64,000 bases of DNA from Citrobacter freundii ATCC 8090 = MTCC 1658 = NBRC 12681 (GCF_011064845.1 NZ_CP049015.1:4216001-4280000), one strand, 5' to 3'. Shown: positions 52,233 to 61,440, numbered from the stretch's first letter. A program made the numbers and translations. Notes: a model not told the origin generated them from the sequence alone.

Positions 52233-54135
52233 ACTGGCTGGCATCAATGTCGTACTGCTTCATCTTGCGCCACAAGGTAGTGCGGCCGATATTCAACAGT
52301 TGCGACATCTCCTGCACGCGCCCGCTGGTGACGCGGGCAGCATGGATAATCGCCTCTTTTTCAATAGCGGTAAACGTCAGACTAGCAGGCAGCAGTGAAG
52401 ACGCCGTCTCCAGACCCGGACGTTCGGCAAACAAATAATCCGGTAGATTGCTCAGCCGAATATGGCCGTTATCACTGCTGATGGCGATGTTTTCGATAAT
52501 GCTGTTCAGCTCAAAGTCATTGCCCGGCCACGAATAGGCCACCAGTTGCGCCAGCGCGTCGTCGTCGATCTTCAAACTGTATGAAAAGCGTTTTTTCAGG
52601 CTATTCAGCCGCGTAAAAATCAGCGAGGGAATACTACTGCGCCGCGCCCGCAGCGGTGGGATCACTATCTCAAAAGAGTGCAGCGCATAATACAGCTGAC
52701 GGCTAAAGCGGTTTTGCTCCACCAGATTGGCGAGATCAACCGTGGTGGTGGCGATCACTTTGACATCCACCGGAATCAGCCGACGGGCATCCAGGCGGGT
52801 TAATACCCCCTGTTTGATCACCTGTAACAGCGCGGATTGCAGCTCCGGCGCCAGATATTCAATTTTTTCCAGAAACAGCGTGCCGCCGTTCGCCAGTTCA
52901 AGACGGCTCAACCGGCCATTTTCATCGTCGGTGGGCGCACTGCCCATAAAATCCTGCCCCAGTACGCTGTTGGCATACAGCTGACAGTTCACTGCGATAT
53001 ACGGCCCGCTGGCGCGCTCGCTTTCATTGTGGATGGCCTGACTCAGCAGCTCTTTACCAACACCCTCTTCCCCGCACAGCAGGATCGGGAAACTCCCCCT
53101 CGCTGCCTGGCGTCCAAAATGGATCAAGCGGCGGGTTTCCGGATCGTCAGTCGACATCTGCTCAAAGGTGTGGCTCACCTTGCCGAGCTGGCTGGTCATC
53201 AGCTGGCGCATTTGTTCCACCGGATGCAGTAGCAGAATAAAGCTGTTGCCCTGCTCCTCAACAATCGGCTTCAGGGTAATGACGGCATCAACAAACTGAT
53301 GCTGGCTTTCAAAGGTAACTTCGACGTGATTCAGACCGCGGGCATGTTTGATCGCCCGGCGCAGCAGCATGGGGAGATTAAGCAGATCGTGAATGTTTTT
53401 CCCCTGACTGGCCTGCGCATCGAGATGCAAAAGCAGCGCCGCTCGTGCATTGAGGAACTGCAATACGCCCTGTTCGTTCCAGGCCATCACACCATCATCC
53501 ATACTCTCCAGCAGCCCGTACATCTGGTTCAGATGGCGGTTGGATTCAGCCAGCAGGCTGTCGGTCAGCAAAGAGTTGCCGACTTCTCTGGCAATCGCCA
53601 GCGTCAGGGATAAATCAGAAACGCACTCATGCTCCACCAGACAACACAGCGAAATGGAGCCGAACAGTCGACCATGGTTATCGAAGACCGGCGTCGAGCA
53701 GAACGACCACGGATGCAGCGCCTGTTTAAAATGCTGATCGCCAGAGGTTTTTGTCGGCTGACCCGGCATCGTCGCCAGCGACAGGGCACAACTGCCAATG
53801 ATGCTTTCCGCACAGTAGCTGCCGTCACGAAACCCAAGCTCCGCCAGCTGTTCTACCGTCTGCGGATCGCCGCAACGGCTGAGAATACAGGCTGATTCAT
53901 CCAGAATCAGCAGCGCGCACGGGCGGCCGTCCATAAACTCCCAGGCATCTTCCAGCGCAGCCTGAGCAATCGTCAGCAACGCCGTCTTGCGACGACAAAT
54001 CGACTCAAAGGTCAGCCCCTGCGCCTGATGCGGCGCCTGCCAGGTTTCCCGCTGCATAAACTTGCTGCAACGATGCCATGACTGGGCAATGACTGAAGAG
54101 ACTTCCTTCCCGATGCTATGCGTGTGCGCCGTCAT
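52210..54135 (-). CDS. dhaR: DhaR, activator of the dha regulon
   Basis: The protein has 641 residues. An N-terminal GAF-like sensor region and a PAS-like segment (YGLLESMDDGVMAWNEQGVL) precede a sigma-54-activator-like AAA+ domain. Its Walker A is GEEGVGKELLS, whereas GAFTGA is replaced (LGQDFMGSAP) and the Walker B region reads GGTLFLEKIEYLA. The C-terminal Fis-type helix-turn-helix is MSQLLNIGRTTLWRKMKQYD. DhaR proteins activate dha promoters with sigma-70 polymerase, consistent with the missing GAFTGA. It lies 91 bases upstream-side of dhaD and converges on the adenosyltransferase gene. Confidence 0.93.
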   Translation of the reverse strand: MTAHTHSIGKEVSSVIAQSWHRCSKFMQRETWQAPHQAQGLTFESICRRKTALLTIAQAALEDAWEFMDGRPCALLILDESACILSRCGDPQTVEQLAELGFRDGSYCAESIIGSCALSLATMPGQPTKTSGDQHFKQALHPWSFCSTPVFDNHGRLFGSISLCCLVEHECVSDLSLTLAIAREVGNSLLTDSLLAESNRHLNQMYGLLESMDDGVMAWNEQGVLQFLNARAALLLHLDAQASQGKNIHDLLNLPMLLRRAIKHARGLNHVEVTFESQHQFVDAVITLKPIVEEQGNSFILLLHPVEQMRQLMTSQLGKVSHTFEQMSTDDPETRRLIHFGRQAARGSFPILLCGEEGVGKELLSQAIHNESERASGPYIAVNCQLYANSVLGQDFMGSAPTDDENGRLSRLELANGGTLFLEKIEYLAPELQSALLQVIKQGVLTRLDARRLIPVDVKVIATTTVDLANLVEQNRFSRQLYYALHSFEIVIPPLRARRSSIPSLIFTRLNSLKKRFSYSLKIDDDALAQLVAYSWPGNDFELNSIIENIAISSDNGHIRLSNLPDYLFAERPGLETASSLLPASLTFTAIEKEAIIHAARVTSGRVQEMSQLLNIGRTTLWRKMKQYDIDASQFKRKHLD

Positions 54136-54226
54136 ATCCCTTTCCGCTGTTTAACCATAGACAACCCCTCCGGCAGAAACTGTCAGAGGGGGAGAAGATG
54201 CCGGATAAAAACCTACCGACGACTGA

Positions 54227-55324
54227 TTAACGCGCCAGCCACTGCTGTCCCAGCAGATCTGCCGTCAAGATAGCGGCATGTACGCTTTCAGGCGTTACCG
54301 GAAACGGCATATTGTGGATGGTTTCACCTTCTGCGCAGGTCGCTTTCGCCACGGCCATGATCTTGCCGTCAACGTCTTCTTTCACGCCCATTTCCGCTAA
54401 CGTTACCGGCAGGCCGACTTTCTGACAGAAATTCAGCACGGTTTCGATCTCTTCCATCGGGCTGTTTTGCAGCACCAGTTGCGCCAGCGTACCAAAGGCG
54501 ACTTTTTCACCGTGGTACAAATGGTGGCACTCTTCCAGAATCGTAAAGCCGTTGTGGATCGCATGCGCCCCTGCAAGACCGCTGCTTTCAAAGCCGATGC
54601 CGCTGAGGTAAGTGTTAGCTTCGACAATACGCTCCAGCGCATCGGTCACCACGCCAGCCTGCGCAGCAAAGCGTGCCTTCTCGCCTTCCGCCAGCAGGGT
54701 ATCATAGCACAAGCGCGCCAGGCTCAGCGCCGCCACGGTGGACTGTCCGCCCGCCATGCTAGTCGCTCTGGCGTCATAACAGGCTTTCGCTTCAAACCAG
54801 GTCGAGAGCGCATCGCCCATCCCAGCCACCAGCAGACGTACCGGCGCTTTGGCAATGATCGCAGTGTCCATCACCACCATATCCGGGTTTTTCGGGTAGA
54901 TCAGATACTCTTCAAACTCACCGGCTTCGGTATAGATAACGGACAGCGCGCTGGTTGGCGCATCGGTAGATGCGATAGTCGGGATCACCACCACCGGCAG
55001 CTTCTGGTAGTAACCAATCGCTTTGGCGGTATCCAGCGTTTTCCCGCCGCCAATACCAACCACGCCGCGACAACCGTGCTGTTTCAGAATGGCAATCAGT
55101 CGATTAATTTCAACATGGCTACATTCACCGTTAAAGCGTTCCGCATGGCAGCTAATGTCGTGGCTGTGCAGGCCGTTGAGTACTTTCTCTCCCGCCAGCT
55201 TCATCACGAAGTCATCCGCAATCACAAAAAAGCTGTCCGCCAGGTTTTTAGCGTATTGACCAAACAAGGTGGAAGCGTCAGGACCCTGGAGATATTTGGC
55301 TGGAGATTGAATAACTTTTAGCAT
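54227..55324 (-). CDS. dhaD: Glycerol dehydrogenase
   Basis: NAD-dependent glycerol dehydrogenase of 365 residues from the ATG at 55324 (MLKVIQSPAKYLQGPDAST), the remembered C. freundii length. The frame extends 35 codons upstream without support. NAD-binding GIGGGKTLDTAKA and STDAPTSALSVIY are present, and the zinc ligands lie in LAGAHAIHNGFTILEECHHLYHGE. It oxidises glycerol to dihydroxyacetone for DhaK. Read leftward, divergent from dhaK. Confidence 0.95.
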   Translation of the reverse strand: MLKVIQSPAKYLQGPDASTLFGQYAKNLADSFFVIADDFVMKLAGEKVLNGLHSHDISCHAERFNGECSHVEINRLIAILKQHGCRGVVGIGGGKTLDTAKAIGYYQKLPVVVIPTIASTDAPTSALSVIYTEAGEFEEYLIYPKNPDMVVMDTAIIAKAPVRLLVAGMGDALSTWFEAKACYDARATSMAGGQSTVAALSLARLCYDTLLAEGEKARFAAQAGVVTDALERIVEANTYLSGIGFESSGLAGAHAIHNGFTILEECHHLYHGEKVAFGTLAQLVLQNSPMEEIETVLNFCQKVGLPVTLAEMGVKEDVDGKIMAVAKATCAEGETIHNMPFPVTPESVHAAILTADLLGQQWLAR

Positions 55325-55885
55325 TCCTTTCATCCTCAAATAAGTACATGTTTTTACATGGTGAGCCCTGGCGTTAACCTGTTTGGCCTGATGCAGACGG
55401 CGAAAACGGGAGGTACCGGAGCGATGCAATAACTGTATGGCGAGGCGTGCACAAAAAAATCTTTCGTCTTTTTGTTCTGATATGAAACAGATAAAAACGG
55501 AGTACGTTCCATATTGGAACGCTTATCCACAAAAATGATAAGGTTTGCGATCCCGATCCGCTCATTTGCCACCAAATCTCCAGCACAGACGAATCTCACT
55601 TTCTTTTTACCTACTCACTTGCCAAAAAACCGGCAAAAAAAAAGCTGACAGTGCCATATCAGCTGCATTCATCGCGAGAGAAAAAAGTCGAGCGAGCTCG
55701 CATTGTGATCGTTCCTCGTTCTTTTCGGTTTCATTACGGAACAAAAAACAATGACAACGTTCCGTAATGGAACTCATTTTAACGTTGTTTTTTTCCGCGC
55801 TGACTTCGCCAGAATCTCTCTATCGCCTCCGTACCATGACCATGCTTCCGGGGGTTTGTCTTACACTCAACCTCAAGGAGCCGTT
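55325..55885. promoter_or_regulatory. dhaD / dhaK divergent control region
   Basis: No gene is convincing in these 561 bp. Three 15-bp near-palindromes occur: GTTCCATATTGGAAC (55506-55520), GTTTCATTACGGAAC (55728-55742) and GTTCCGTAATGGAAC (55759-55773). They share the half-sites with the repeats in the dhaB/orfX gap and are candidate DhaR operators. Two of them are 31 bp apart, three helical turns. The dhaK ribosome site AAGGAG is at 55875-55880. Confidence 0.6.
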
Positions 55886-57544
55886 ATGTCTCAATTCTTT
55901 TTTAATCAACGCACCCATCTCGTGAGCGACGTCATCGACGGTACGATTATCGCCAGCCCGTGGAATAACCTGGCGCGTCTGGAAAGCGATCCGGCCATTC
56001 GCATCGTGGTCCGTCGTGACCTCAACAAAAATAACGTGGCGGTAATTTCCGGCGGCGGTTCAGGGCACGAACCCGCGCACGTTGGGTTTATCGGTAAAGG
56101 TATGCTAACCGCTGCGGTTTGCGGCGACGTTTTCGCTTCCCCGAGCGTGGATGCGGTACTGACCGCCATCCAGGCGGTAACCGGTGAGGCGGGCTGTTTA
56201 TTGATCGTGAAAAATTACACCGGTGACCGTCTTAATTTCGGTCTCGCCGCCGAGAAAGCCCGTCGCCTTGGTTACAACGTTGAAATGCTGATTGTTGGCG
56301 ACGACATCTCCCTGCCTGATAACAAACACCCACGCGGCATTGCGGGAACCATCCTGGTGCATAAAATCGCAGGCTATTTTGCCGAACGCGGCTACAACCT
56401 CGCCACCGTCCTGCGTGAAGCGCAGTACGCGGCCAATAACACCTTCAGCCTGGGCGTTGCGCTTTCCAGCTGTCATCTGCCGCAAGAAGCCGACGCCGCC
56501 CCGCGTCATCATCCGGGCCACGCGGAACTGGGCATGGGCATTCACGGCGAACCAGGCGCATCGGTTATCGACACCCAGAACAGTGCGCAGGTGGTGAACC
56601 TGATGGTGGATAAACTGATGGCAGCCCTGCCTGAAACCGGCCGTCTGGCGGTGATGATTAACAATCTTGGCGGCGTTTCCGTTGCCGAAATGGCCATCAT
56701 TACCCGCGAACTGGCCAGCAGCCCGCTGCACCCACGTATCGACTGGCTGATTGGCCCGGCCTCACTGGTCACCGCGCTGGATATGAAAGGCTTTTCACTA
56801 ACTGCTATCGTGCTCGAAGAGAGCATCGAAAAAGCGTTACTCACCGAGGTGGAAACCAGCAACTGGCCGACGCCGGTCCCGCCGCGTGAAATCAGTTGTG
56901 TACCGTCATCACAGCGTAGCGCACGCGTGGAATTCCAGCCTTCGGCGAACGCCATGGTGGCCGGGATTGTGGAACTTGTCACCACAACCCTTTCCGATCT
57001 GGAGACTCATCTTAACGCGCTGGACGCCAAAGTCGGCGATGGCGATACCGGTTCGACCTTTGCCGCTGGCGCGCGTGAAATTGCCAGTCTGTTGCATCGC
57101 CAGCAGTTGCCGCTGGATAACCTTGCCACGCTGTTCGCGCTGATTGGCGAACGTCTGACCGTAGTGATGGGTGGTTCCAGCGGTGTGCTGATGTCTATTT
57201 TCTTTACCGCTGCGGGGCAGAAACTGGAACAGGGAGCTAGCGTTGCCGAATCCCTGAATACGGGACTGGCGCAGATGAAGTTCTACGGCGGCGCAGACGA
57301 AGGCGATCGCACCATGATAGATGCGCTGCAACCGGCCCTGGCTTCGCTGCTCACGCAGCCGCAAAATCTGCAGGCCGCATTCGACGCCGCGCAAGCGGGA
57401 GCCGAACGAACCTGTTTGTCGAGCAAAGCCAATGCCGGTCGCGCATCGTATCTCAGCAGCGAAAGCCTGCTCGGAAATATGGACCCCGGCGCGCACGCCG
57501 TAGCGATGGTGTTTAAAGCGCTGGCAGAGAGTGAGTTGGGATAA
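55886..57544 (+). CDS. dhaK: ATP-dependent dihydroxyacetone kinase
   Basis: The kinase has 552 residues from the ATG at 55886, the C. freundii length. The K domain carries GGGSGHEPAHVGFIGKGM and His220 in MGIHGEPG, which forms the hemiaminal with dihydroxyacetone. The C-terminal L domain (KVGDGDTGSTFAAGARE) binds ATP-Mg through its aspartates. This is the single-polypeptide ATP enzyme, not the PTS-dependent DhaKLM type. The 45 codons open upstream of the ATG lie in the operator region. Confidence 0.96.
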   Translation: MSQFFFNQRTHLVSDVIDGTIIASPWNNLARLESDPAIRIVVRRDLNKNNVAVISGGGSGHEPAHVGFIGKGMLTAAVCGDVFASPSVDAVLTAIQAVTGEAGCLLIVKNYTGDRLNFGLAAEKARRLGYNVEMLIVGDDISLPDNKHPRGIAGTILVHKIAGYFAERGYNLATVLREAQYAANNTFSLGVALSSCHLPQEADAAPRHHPGHAELGMGIHGEPGASVIDTQNSAQVVNLMVDKLMAALPETGRLAVMINNLGGVSVAEMAIITRELASSPLHPRIDWLIGPASLVTALDMKGFSLTAIVLEESIEKALLTEVETSNWPTPVPPREISCVPSSQRSARVEFQPSANAMVAGIVELVTTTLSDLETHLNALDAKVGDGDTGSTFAAGAREIASLLHRQQLPLDNLATLFALIGERLTVVMGGSSGVLMSIFFTAAGQKLEQGASVAESLNTGLAQMKFYGGADEGDRTMIDALQPALASLLTQPQNLQAAFDAAQAGAERTCLSSKANAGRASYLSSESLLGNMDPGAHAVAMVFKALAESELG

Positions 57545-57553
57545 GCCATAAGT

Positions 57554-57628
57554 GCCTGATGCGCTGCGCTTATCAGGCCTACGAGTGCAAAGCTTTGTAG
57601 GCCGGATAAGGCAACACAGCCATCCGGC
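57554..57628. repeat. BIME: two REP units after dhaK
   Basis: GCCTGATGCGCTGCGC...TATCAGGCCTAC (57554-57582) and GTAGGCCGGATAAGGC...GCCATCCGGC (57597-57628) are REP sequences in the usual mosaic arrangement, filling the gap between dhaK and the convergent cfa-like gene. Confidence 0.88.
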
Positions 57629-57634
57629 GGAACG

Positions 57635-58789
57635 TTAACGATAAACGCGGATCCCACCCTCTACGCCGCGGCTAAACAGCACCTGCCAAAGCTCAATATC
57701 TCTGGCGCGGAAAGCCCCTGCGCACGCGCATAAATAGTAATTAAACATTCTTCTGAAGGTGGCGGAATAACGTGATGACAGCTCCGGCCATGCCTGATTA
57801 AAGCGCTCATGCCAGGCCATCAGCGTTTTATCGTAATCGCTGCCGAAGTTATGCCAGTCTTCCATCACAAACCGTGATTCGCTGGCCTCGGCAATATGGG
57901 AAATCGCCGGTAAGCAGCCATTTGGGAAAATGTATTTATTGATCCACGGATCGACGCTCATCCCTTTTTTATTGCTACCAATGGTATGCAGCAGGAACAG
58001 TCCGTCTGGTTTTAAACAACGGTCGGCGATACTGAAATAGGTGTCGTAGTTTTTCGGCCCGACATGTTCAAACATCCCCACGGAGACAATGCGATCGTAG
58101 TGTTTATTAAGATCGCGATAATCCTGCAGCAGAATGTTAACGTCCAACCCTTCACAGCGCTGCTGCGCCATTTTCTGCTGCTCTTTGGAAATGGTAACGC
58201 CTTCTACTGCCACGCCATAATGACGCGCAGCATATTCCGCCAGCCCGCCCCAGCCACAACCGATATCGAGTAAACGCATACCCGGTTTAAGCTGCACCTT
58301 CTCGCAGATCATTTTTAATTTGGCATTTTGCGCATCGTTTAATGTGGTTGCATCTTTCCAGTAACCGCAGGAATATTGCATATGCGGATCAAGCATCAGC
58401 GCAAAGAGATCGTTACCAATATCATAATGCTCTTTACCGACGATCCATGCACGACTACGTGACTGCAAATTAAACAGGCGCGCGCTGGCAATGCGTAAAA
58501 TATCTTTCAGATTACCTGGCATCTGCTGGTCGAGTTTTGCTTTCAGGATTTTGCAGAACAGAATATCGAGCCGTTCGCAGTCCCACCAGCCTTCCATATA
58601 GCTTTCGCCAAGCCCTAATGAGCCTTGCTGCAATACTCGTTTAAAGAAACCGGTATGATGAAGTTGAATGTCCCAGGCGCGTGAGCCATTAATTCTGATA
58701 TCCGCTTGTGAAAGCAGCTCTTTTCCCATTCGGGTCCAGTTATCATTTGTTTCATTGACGATGACAGCATCTGAACAAAGCGAGTTCAT
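57635..58789 (-). CDS. Cyclopropane-fatty-acyl-phospholipid synthase paralogue
   Basis: The product has 384 residues from the ATG at 58789. It is similar along its entire length to E. coli Cfa (382 residues). Identical stretches include FKRVLQQGSLGLGESYMEGW (near identical), AWIVGKEHYDIGNDLF, the AdoMet-binding LDIGCGWGGLAEYAA and FEHVGPKNYDTYF, and the C-terminal GAFRARDIELWQV. It would methylate unsaturated acyl chains of phospholipids. The genuine cfa is normally elsewhere on the chromosome, so this is probably a second copy. It is divergent from an AraC-family gene. Confidence 0.9.
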   Translation of the reverse strand: MNSLCSDAVIVNETNDNWTRMGKELLSQADIRINGSRAWDIQLHHTGFFKRVLQQGSLGLGESYMEGWWDCERLDILFCKILKAKLDQQMPGNLKDILRIASARLFNLQSRSRAWIVGKEHYDIGNDLFALMLDPHMQYSCGYWKDATTLNDAQNAKLKMICEKVQLKPGMRLLDIGCGWGGLAEYAARHYGVAVEGVTISKEQQKMAQQRCEGLDVNILLQDYRDLNKHYDRIVSVGMFEHVGPKNYDTYFSIADRCLKPDGLFLLHTIGSNKKGMSVDPWINKYIFPNGCLPAISHIAEASESRFVMEDWHNFGSDYDKTLMAWHERFNQAWPELSSRYSATFRRMFNYYLCACAGAFRARDIELWQVLFSRGVEGGIRVYR

Positions 58790-58856
58790 GGTATTTACCA
58801 AAAGTGGGCTAAAAATTATTACGCAAGATTATTATGGAAAAAAGAGTGTATGTATT

Positions 58857-59705
58857 ATGATCCGCGGACAAGATCTATCGAGCAGCGGACACATCATCGG
58901 GAGCATTGACGATTCATTTATGGAAACTCTGGCGCAAAAACAGTGGAACTCCTTCCCGGATAACTCCATGACCGAACTGCCGCAGGATGTATTCTTTCGC
59001 TCTTATGTCCTGGAAGCCAACCACCATGTACCGCAGCATTCACACTCTTTTATGCAATTTCATTTCGCCCGCAAAGGCAGCATGCGCATTGATGTTGCCG
59101 GTAAGTGCTGGATAATCCCGGCGCATTATGGCATCTGGATCCCCAATAATACTGAGCATGCAGTTTGGGCATTGGATGATGTGTATTTAGAAAATCTAGA
59201 TATTAAACCGGGCTTTCTTGAAGAGAACATCAATGAATGCAAAGTTGTGGCTATCAGTGATTTCGCCAGAGAGTTTATTCATTACGCCACGAATTCAATT
59301 TCAGGTCATTATGATAGCCAGTCAAAAGAGGGCAAACTGGTTAGCGTACTGGTCGATATTATTCTGCAACTCCCGGAAGTCGCCTTTGTATTACCCTGGC
59401 CGCAGGATCGCGAATTAACCAAAGTATGCCGAACCATACAAGAATCCCCCGCCCTGGAGCATTCAGTTGAATACTGGGCGCATCATCTGGGTATGTCTGC
59501 CCGTACCTTTTCACGCCATTTCAAAAAAGAAACCGGATTGCCTTTCAGCGTCTGGAAGCAAAAAATGCGTATTCTGGAATCCGTATTAATGCTGAAAAAA
59601 AATAAAAGCGTGACAGCCGTGGCGCTCGACGTAGGATATTCAAGCACCGCGGCATTTAGCTATGCCTTCCGCCAGGCGTTTGGCGTTCCGCCATCTAATT
59701 ATTAA
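58857..59705 (+). CDS. AraC-family regulator with cupin domain
   Basis: With the ATG at 58857 (MIRGQDLSSSGHIIGSIDD) the product has 282 residues; the frame is open upstream, overlapping the cfa-like gene, without support. Residues 40-120 form a cupin sensor (QHSHSFMQFHFARKGSMRID, YGIWIPNNTEHAVWA). The C-terminal two helix-turn-helix motifs are HHLGMSARTFSRHFKKETGL and VALDVGYSSTAAFSYAFRQ, ending GVPPSNY. It lies 67 bases from the divergent cfa-like gene, its probable target. Effector unknown. Confidence 0.88.
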   Translation: MIRGQDLSSSGHIIGSIDDSFMETLAQKQWNSFPDNSMTELPQDVFFRSYVLEANHHVPQHSHSFMQFHFARKGSMRIDVAGKCWIIPAHYGIWIPNNTEHAVWALDDVYLENLDIKPGFLEENINECKVVAISDFAREFIHYATNSISGHYDSQSKEGKLVSVLVDIILQLPEVAFVLPWPQDRELTKVCRTIQESPALEHSVEYWAHHLGMSARTFSRHFKKETGLPFSVWKQKMRILESVLMLKKNKSVTAVALDVGYSSTAAFSYAFRQAFGVPPSNY

Positions 59706-60484
59706 TCTGCCGCTTTATGCTGATGCCAGTAGGCTGCCGCACGCACCCGTTGAGGGTCAAACGCCTCGGTTTCAAAGCGAGCACTCAGGTTTTTTACCAC
59801 CTTGCCTTCGCCAGTGATCCAGACGTAATAATCATCTGCGGGCACGGTTAGTCGCGATAAGCGTTCATTCACCGCCTGCGCGTCATGGCCGATAAACCAC
59901 TCAATAGTAAACCCGTCGAGATGGGCAAGATAATCCTGGTACGCCGCATCCTGCACGCTGACCAGCGCCGTGACGTTTGGACGTACCGCTAAACGGCTGA
60001 GCGACTCCAGGCGTCGGCGTAGCGCGGGCATTCCCGACTCATCGCACACATAAACCTGATACGCATAATCCTCTGGCACCACCAAAGAACCGCGCGGCCC
60101 GCCGATTGTCAGCTTGTCGCCCTCGCGGGCATTCATCGCCCATGTACTCGCCACGCCGCCATCATGAATATAGAAGTCCAGCGCCAGCACATGGCGCGCT
60201 TCGTCATACAACGGCGTGTAGTCACGGGAAAGCGGACGCACGCCGTCAGCCCAGACAATGCCTTCATCGGTGACGACAGGCGGCACAAAGTGGCTGCCCG
60301 GTTCAGGGAAAAAGACCTTGGTATGGTCGTCAAAGCCGTGTGAGCTAAAACCGTCCAGAGCGTCACCGCCCAGTACAATGCGCTGAAAGCCCGCGCTAAT
60401 ACGCTCTACGCGCAGGACGGTAAGTTCTCGAAAACGCAGTTCATTACGAACGCGCTGCGGGTAGCGTGAGGTGTTTTTTGTCAT
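59702..60484 (-). CDS. yqjH: NADPH-dependent ferric-chelate reductase YqjH
   Basis: Siderophore-interacting flavoprotein (ViuB family), 260 residues from the ATG at 60484 (MTKNTSRYPQRVRNELRFRE). The FAD-binding segment is PLSRDYTPL and the following region contains GGPRGSLVVPEDYA and CDESGMPALRRRLESL. It releases iron from ferric chelates in the cytoplasm. The E. coli gene is repressed by Fur and by YqjI; both kinds of site are visible upstream here. Four bases of its 3' end overlap the AraC-family gene. Confidence 0.93.
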   Translation of the reverse strand: MTKNTSRYPQRVRNELRFRELTVLRVERISAGFQRIVLGGDALDGFSSHGFDDHTKVFFPEPGSHFVPPVVTDEGIVWADGVRPLSRDYTPLYDEARHVLALDFYIHDGGVASTWAMNAREGDKLTIGGPRGSLVVPEDYAYQVYVCDESGMPALRRRLESLSRLAVRPNVTALVSVQDAAYQDYLAHLDGFTIEWFIGHDAQAVNERLSRLTVPADDYYVWITGEGKVVKNLSARFETEAFDPQRVRAAAYWHQHKAAD

Positions 60485-60508
60485 GTTTTCGCCTTCGTGA
60501 AAATAATA

Positions 60509-60553
60509 AGATATATCTAAATTAATTTTTAAATGATAATGATTGCTAATCAA
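60509..60553. promoter_or_regulatory. YqjI-type operator and Fur box before yqjH
   Basis: AGATATATCT (60509-60518) is a palindrome shared with the yqjI promoter. A Fur half-site GATAATGAT (60535-60543) with partial second half follows. Both control divergent transcription of yqjH. Confidence 0.7.
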
Positions 60554-60690
60554 TAAGATTGCAAGCACTTTTTTGATATAGTCACCGTTTGATTAAACAG
60601 CTATCAAAAATCAATAAAAACACTTTATAATCAACATATTAAACAAAATATAATTTGTAGACTTGCAAAATACCATTTTTTAGATATAAA

Positions 60691-60704
60691 TTAGATATAT
60701 CTAA
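60691..60704. promoter_or_regulatory. YqjI-type operator before yqjI
   Basis: TTAGATATATCTAA is a perfect 14-bp palindrome 17 bases before the yqjI start; a further half copy TTAGATATAAA lies at 60680. Autorepression is expected from E. coli. Confidence 0.7.
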
Positions 60705-60720
60705 ATAACATCAGGAGACG

Positions 60721-61398
60721 ATGATGCAAAACCATCATGAAGGTTGCTGCAAAAATACAGAGCACCAACACGAAGGCTGCTGCAAGGGTGAAGGACATCA
60801 CCACGAAGGCCGCCACAACGAGCACCATGCAGGTTGCTGCAAAGGTGAAGAACATCGCCATGAAGGCTGTAACAAAGATCACCACCACGAGCACGGCTGC
60901 GGGCACCGCCACGGTCGCGGCGGCGGTGGTCGTCGCCAACGCTTCTTCGGTCACGGAGAATTACGCCTGGTCATTCTGGATATCTTGACCCGCGACGCCA
61001 GCCACGGCTATGAGCTGATAAAAGCGATTGAAACCCTGACTCAGGGTAACTATACCCCGAGCCCGGGCGTTATCTATCCGACGTTGGATTTCTTGCAGGA
61101 TCAGGCACTGATCACCGTCAGCGACGAGGAAGGTGGGCGTAAACAGATTGCGATCACGACTCAGGGCCAGCAATGGCTGGATGAAAACCGTGAGCATCTG
61201 GAACATATCCACGAACGGATCAAAGCCCGCTGCGTGGGTTTTGAATTACGCAAAAATCCACAGATGAAACGCGCGCTGGAAAACTTCAAAGCCGTGTTGG
61301 ATCTACGCGTTAATCATGGTGATACCAGCGATGCGCAGATCAAAAAAATCATCGGTATTATCGATCGCGCTGCGCTGGATATTACTCAGCTGGATTAA
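60721..61398 (+). CDS. yqjI: Metal-responsive PadR-family repressor YqjI
   Basis: The product has 225 residues. The first 75 are an unusual metal-binding tail with repeated HHEGCCK-type units (about four copies) and dense His and Cys, longer than that of E. coli YqjI (207 residues in total). The PadR winged-helix domain follows (GELRLVILDILTRDASHGYE, PSPGVIYPTLDFLQ), then the dimerisation helices. E. coli YqjI responds to nickel. The AGGAGA ribosome site would suit either of the two successive ATG codons. It is divergent from yqjH. Confidence 0.94.
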   Translation: MMQNHHEGCCKNTEHQHEGCCKGEGHHHEGRHNEHHAGCCKGEEHRHEGCNKDHHHEHGCGHRHGRGGGGRRQRFFGHGELRLVILDILTRDASHGYELIKAIETLTQGNYTPSPGVIYPTLDFLQDQALITVSDEEGGRKQIAITTQGQQWLDENREHLEHIHERIKARCVGFELRKNPQMKRALENFKAVLDLRVNHGDTSDAQIKKIIGIIDRAALDITQLD

Positions 61399-61407
61399 TC
61401 TGCACAG

Positions 61408-61440
61408 CAGGCGGAACCCGTTTGCCCGACGTTCCGCCTG
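61408..61440. terminator. Terminator between convergent yqjI and aer
   Basis: A perfect 10-bp stem CAGGCGGAAC / GTTCCGCCTG with a 13-base loop, followed on the plus strand by TATTATTAG. Confidence 0.8.
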
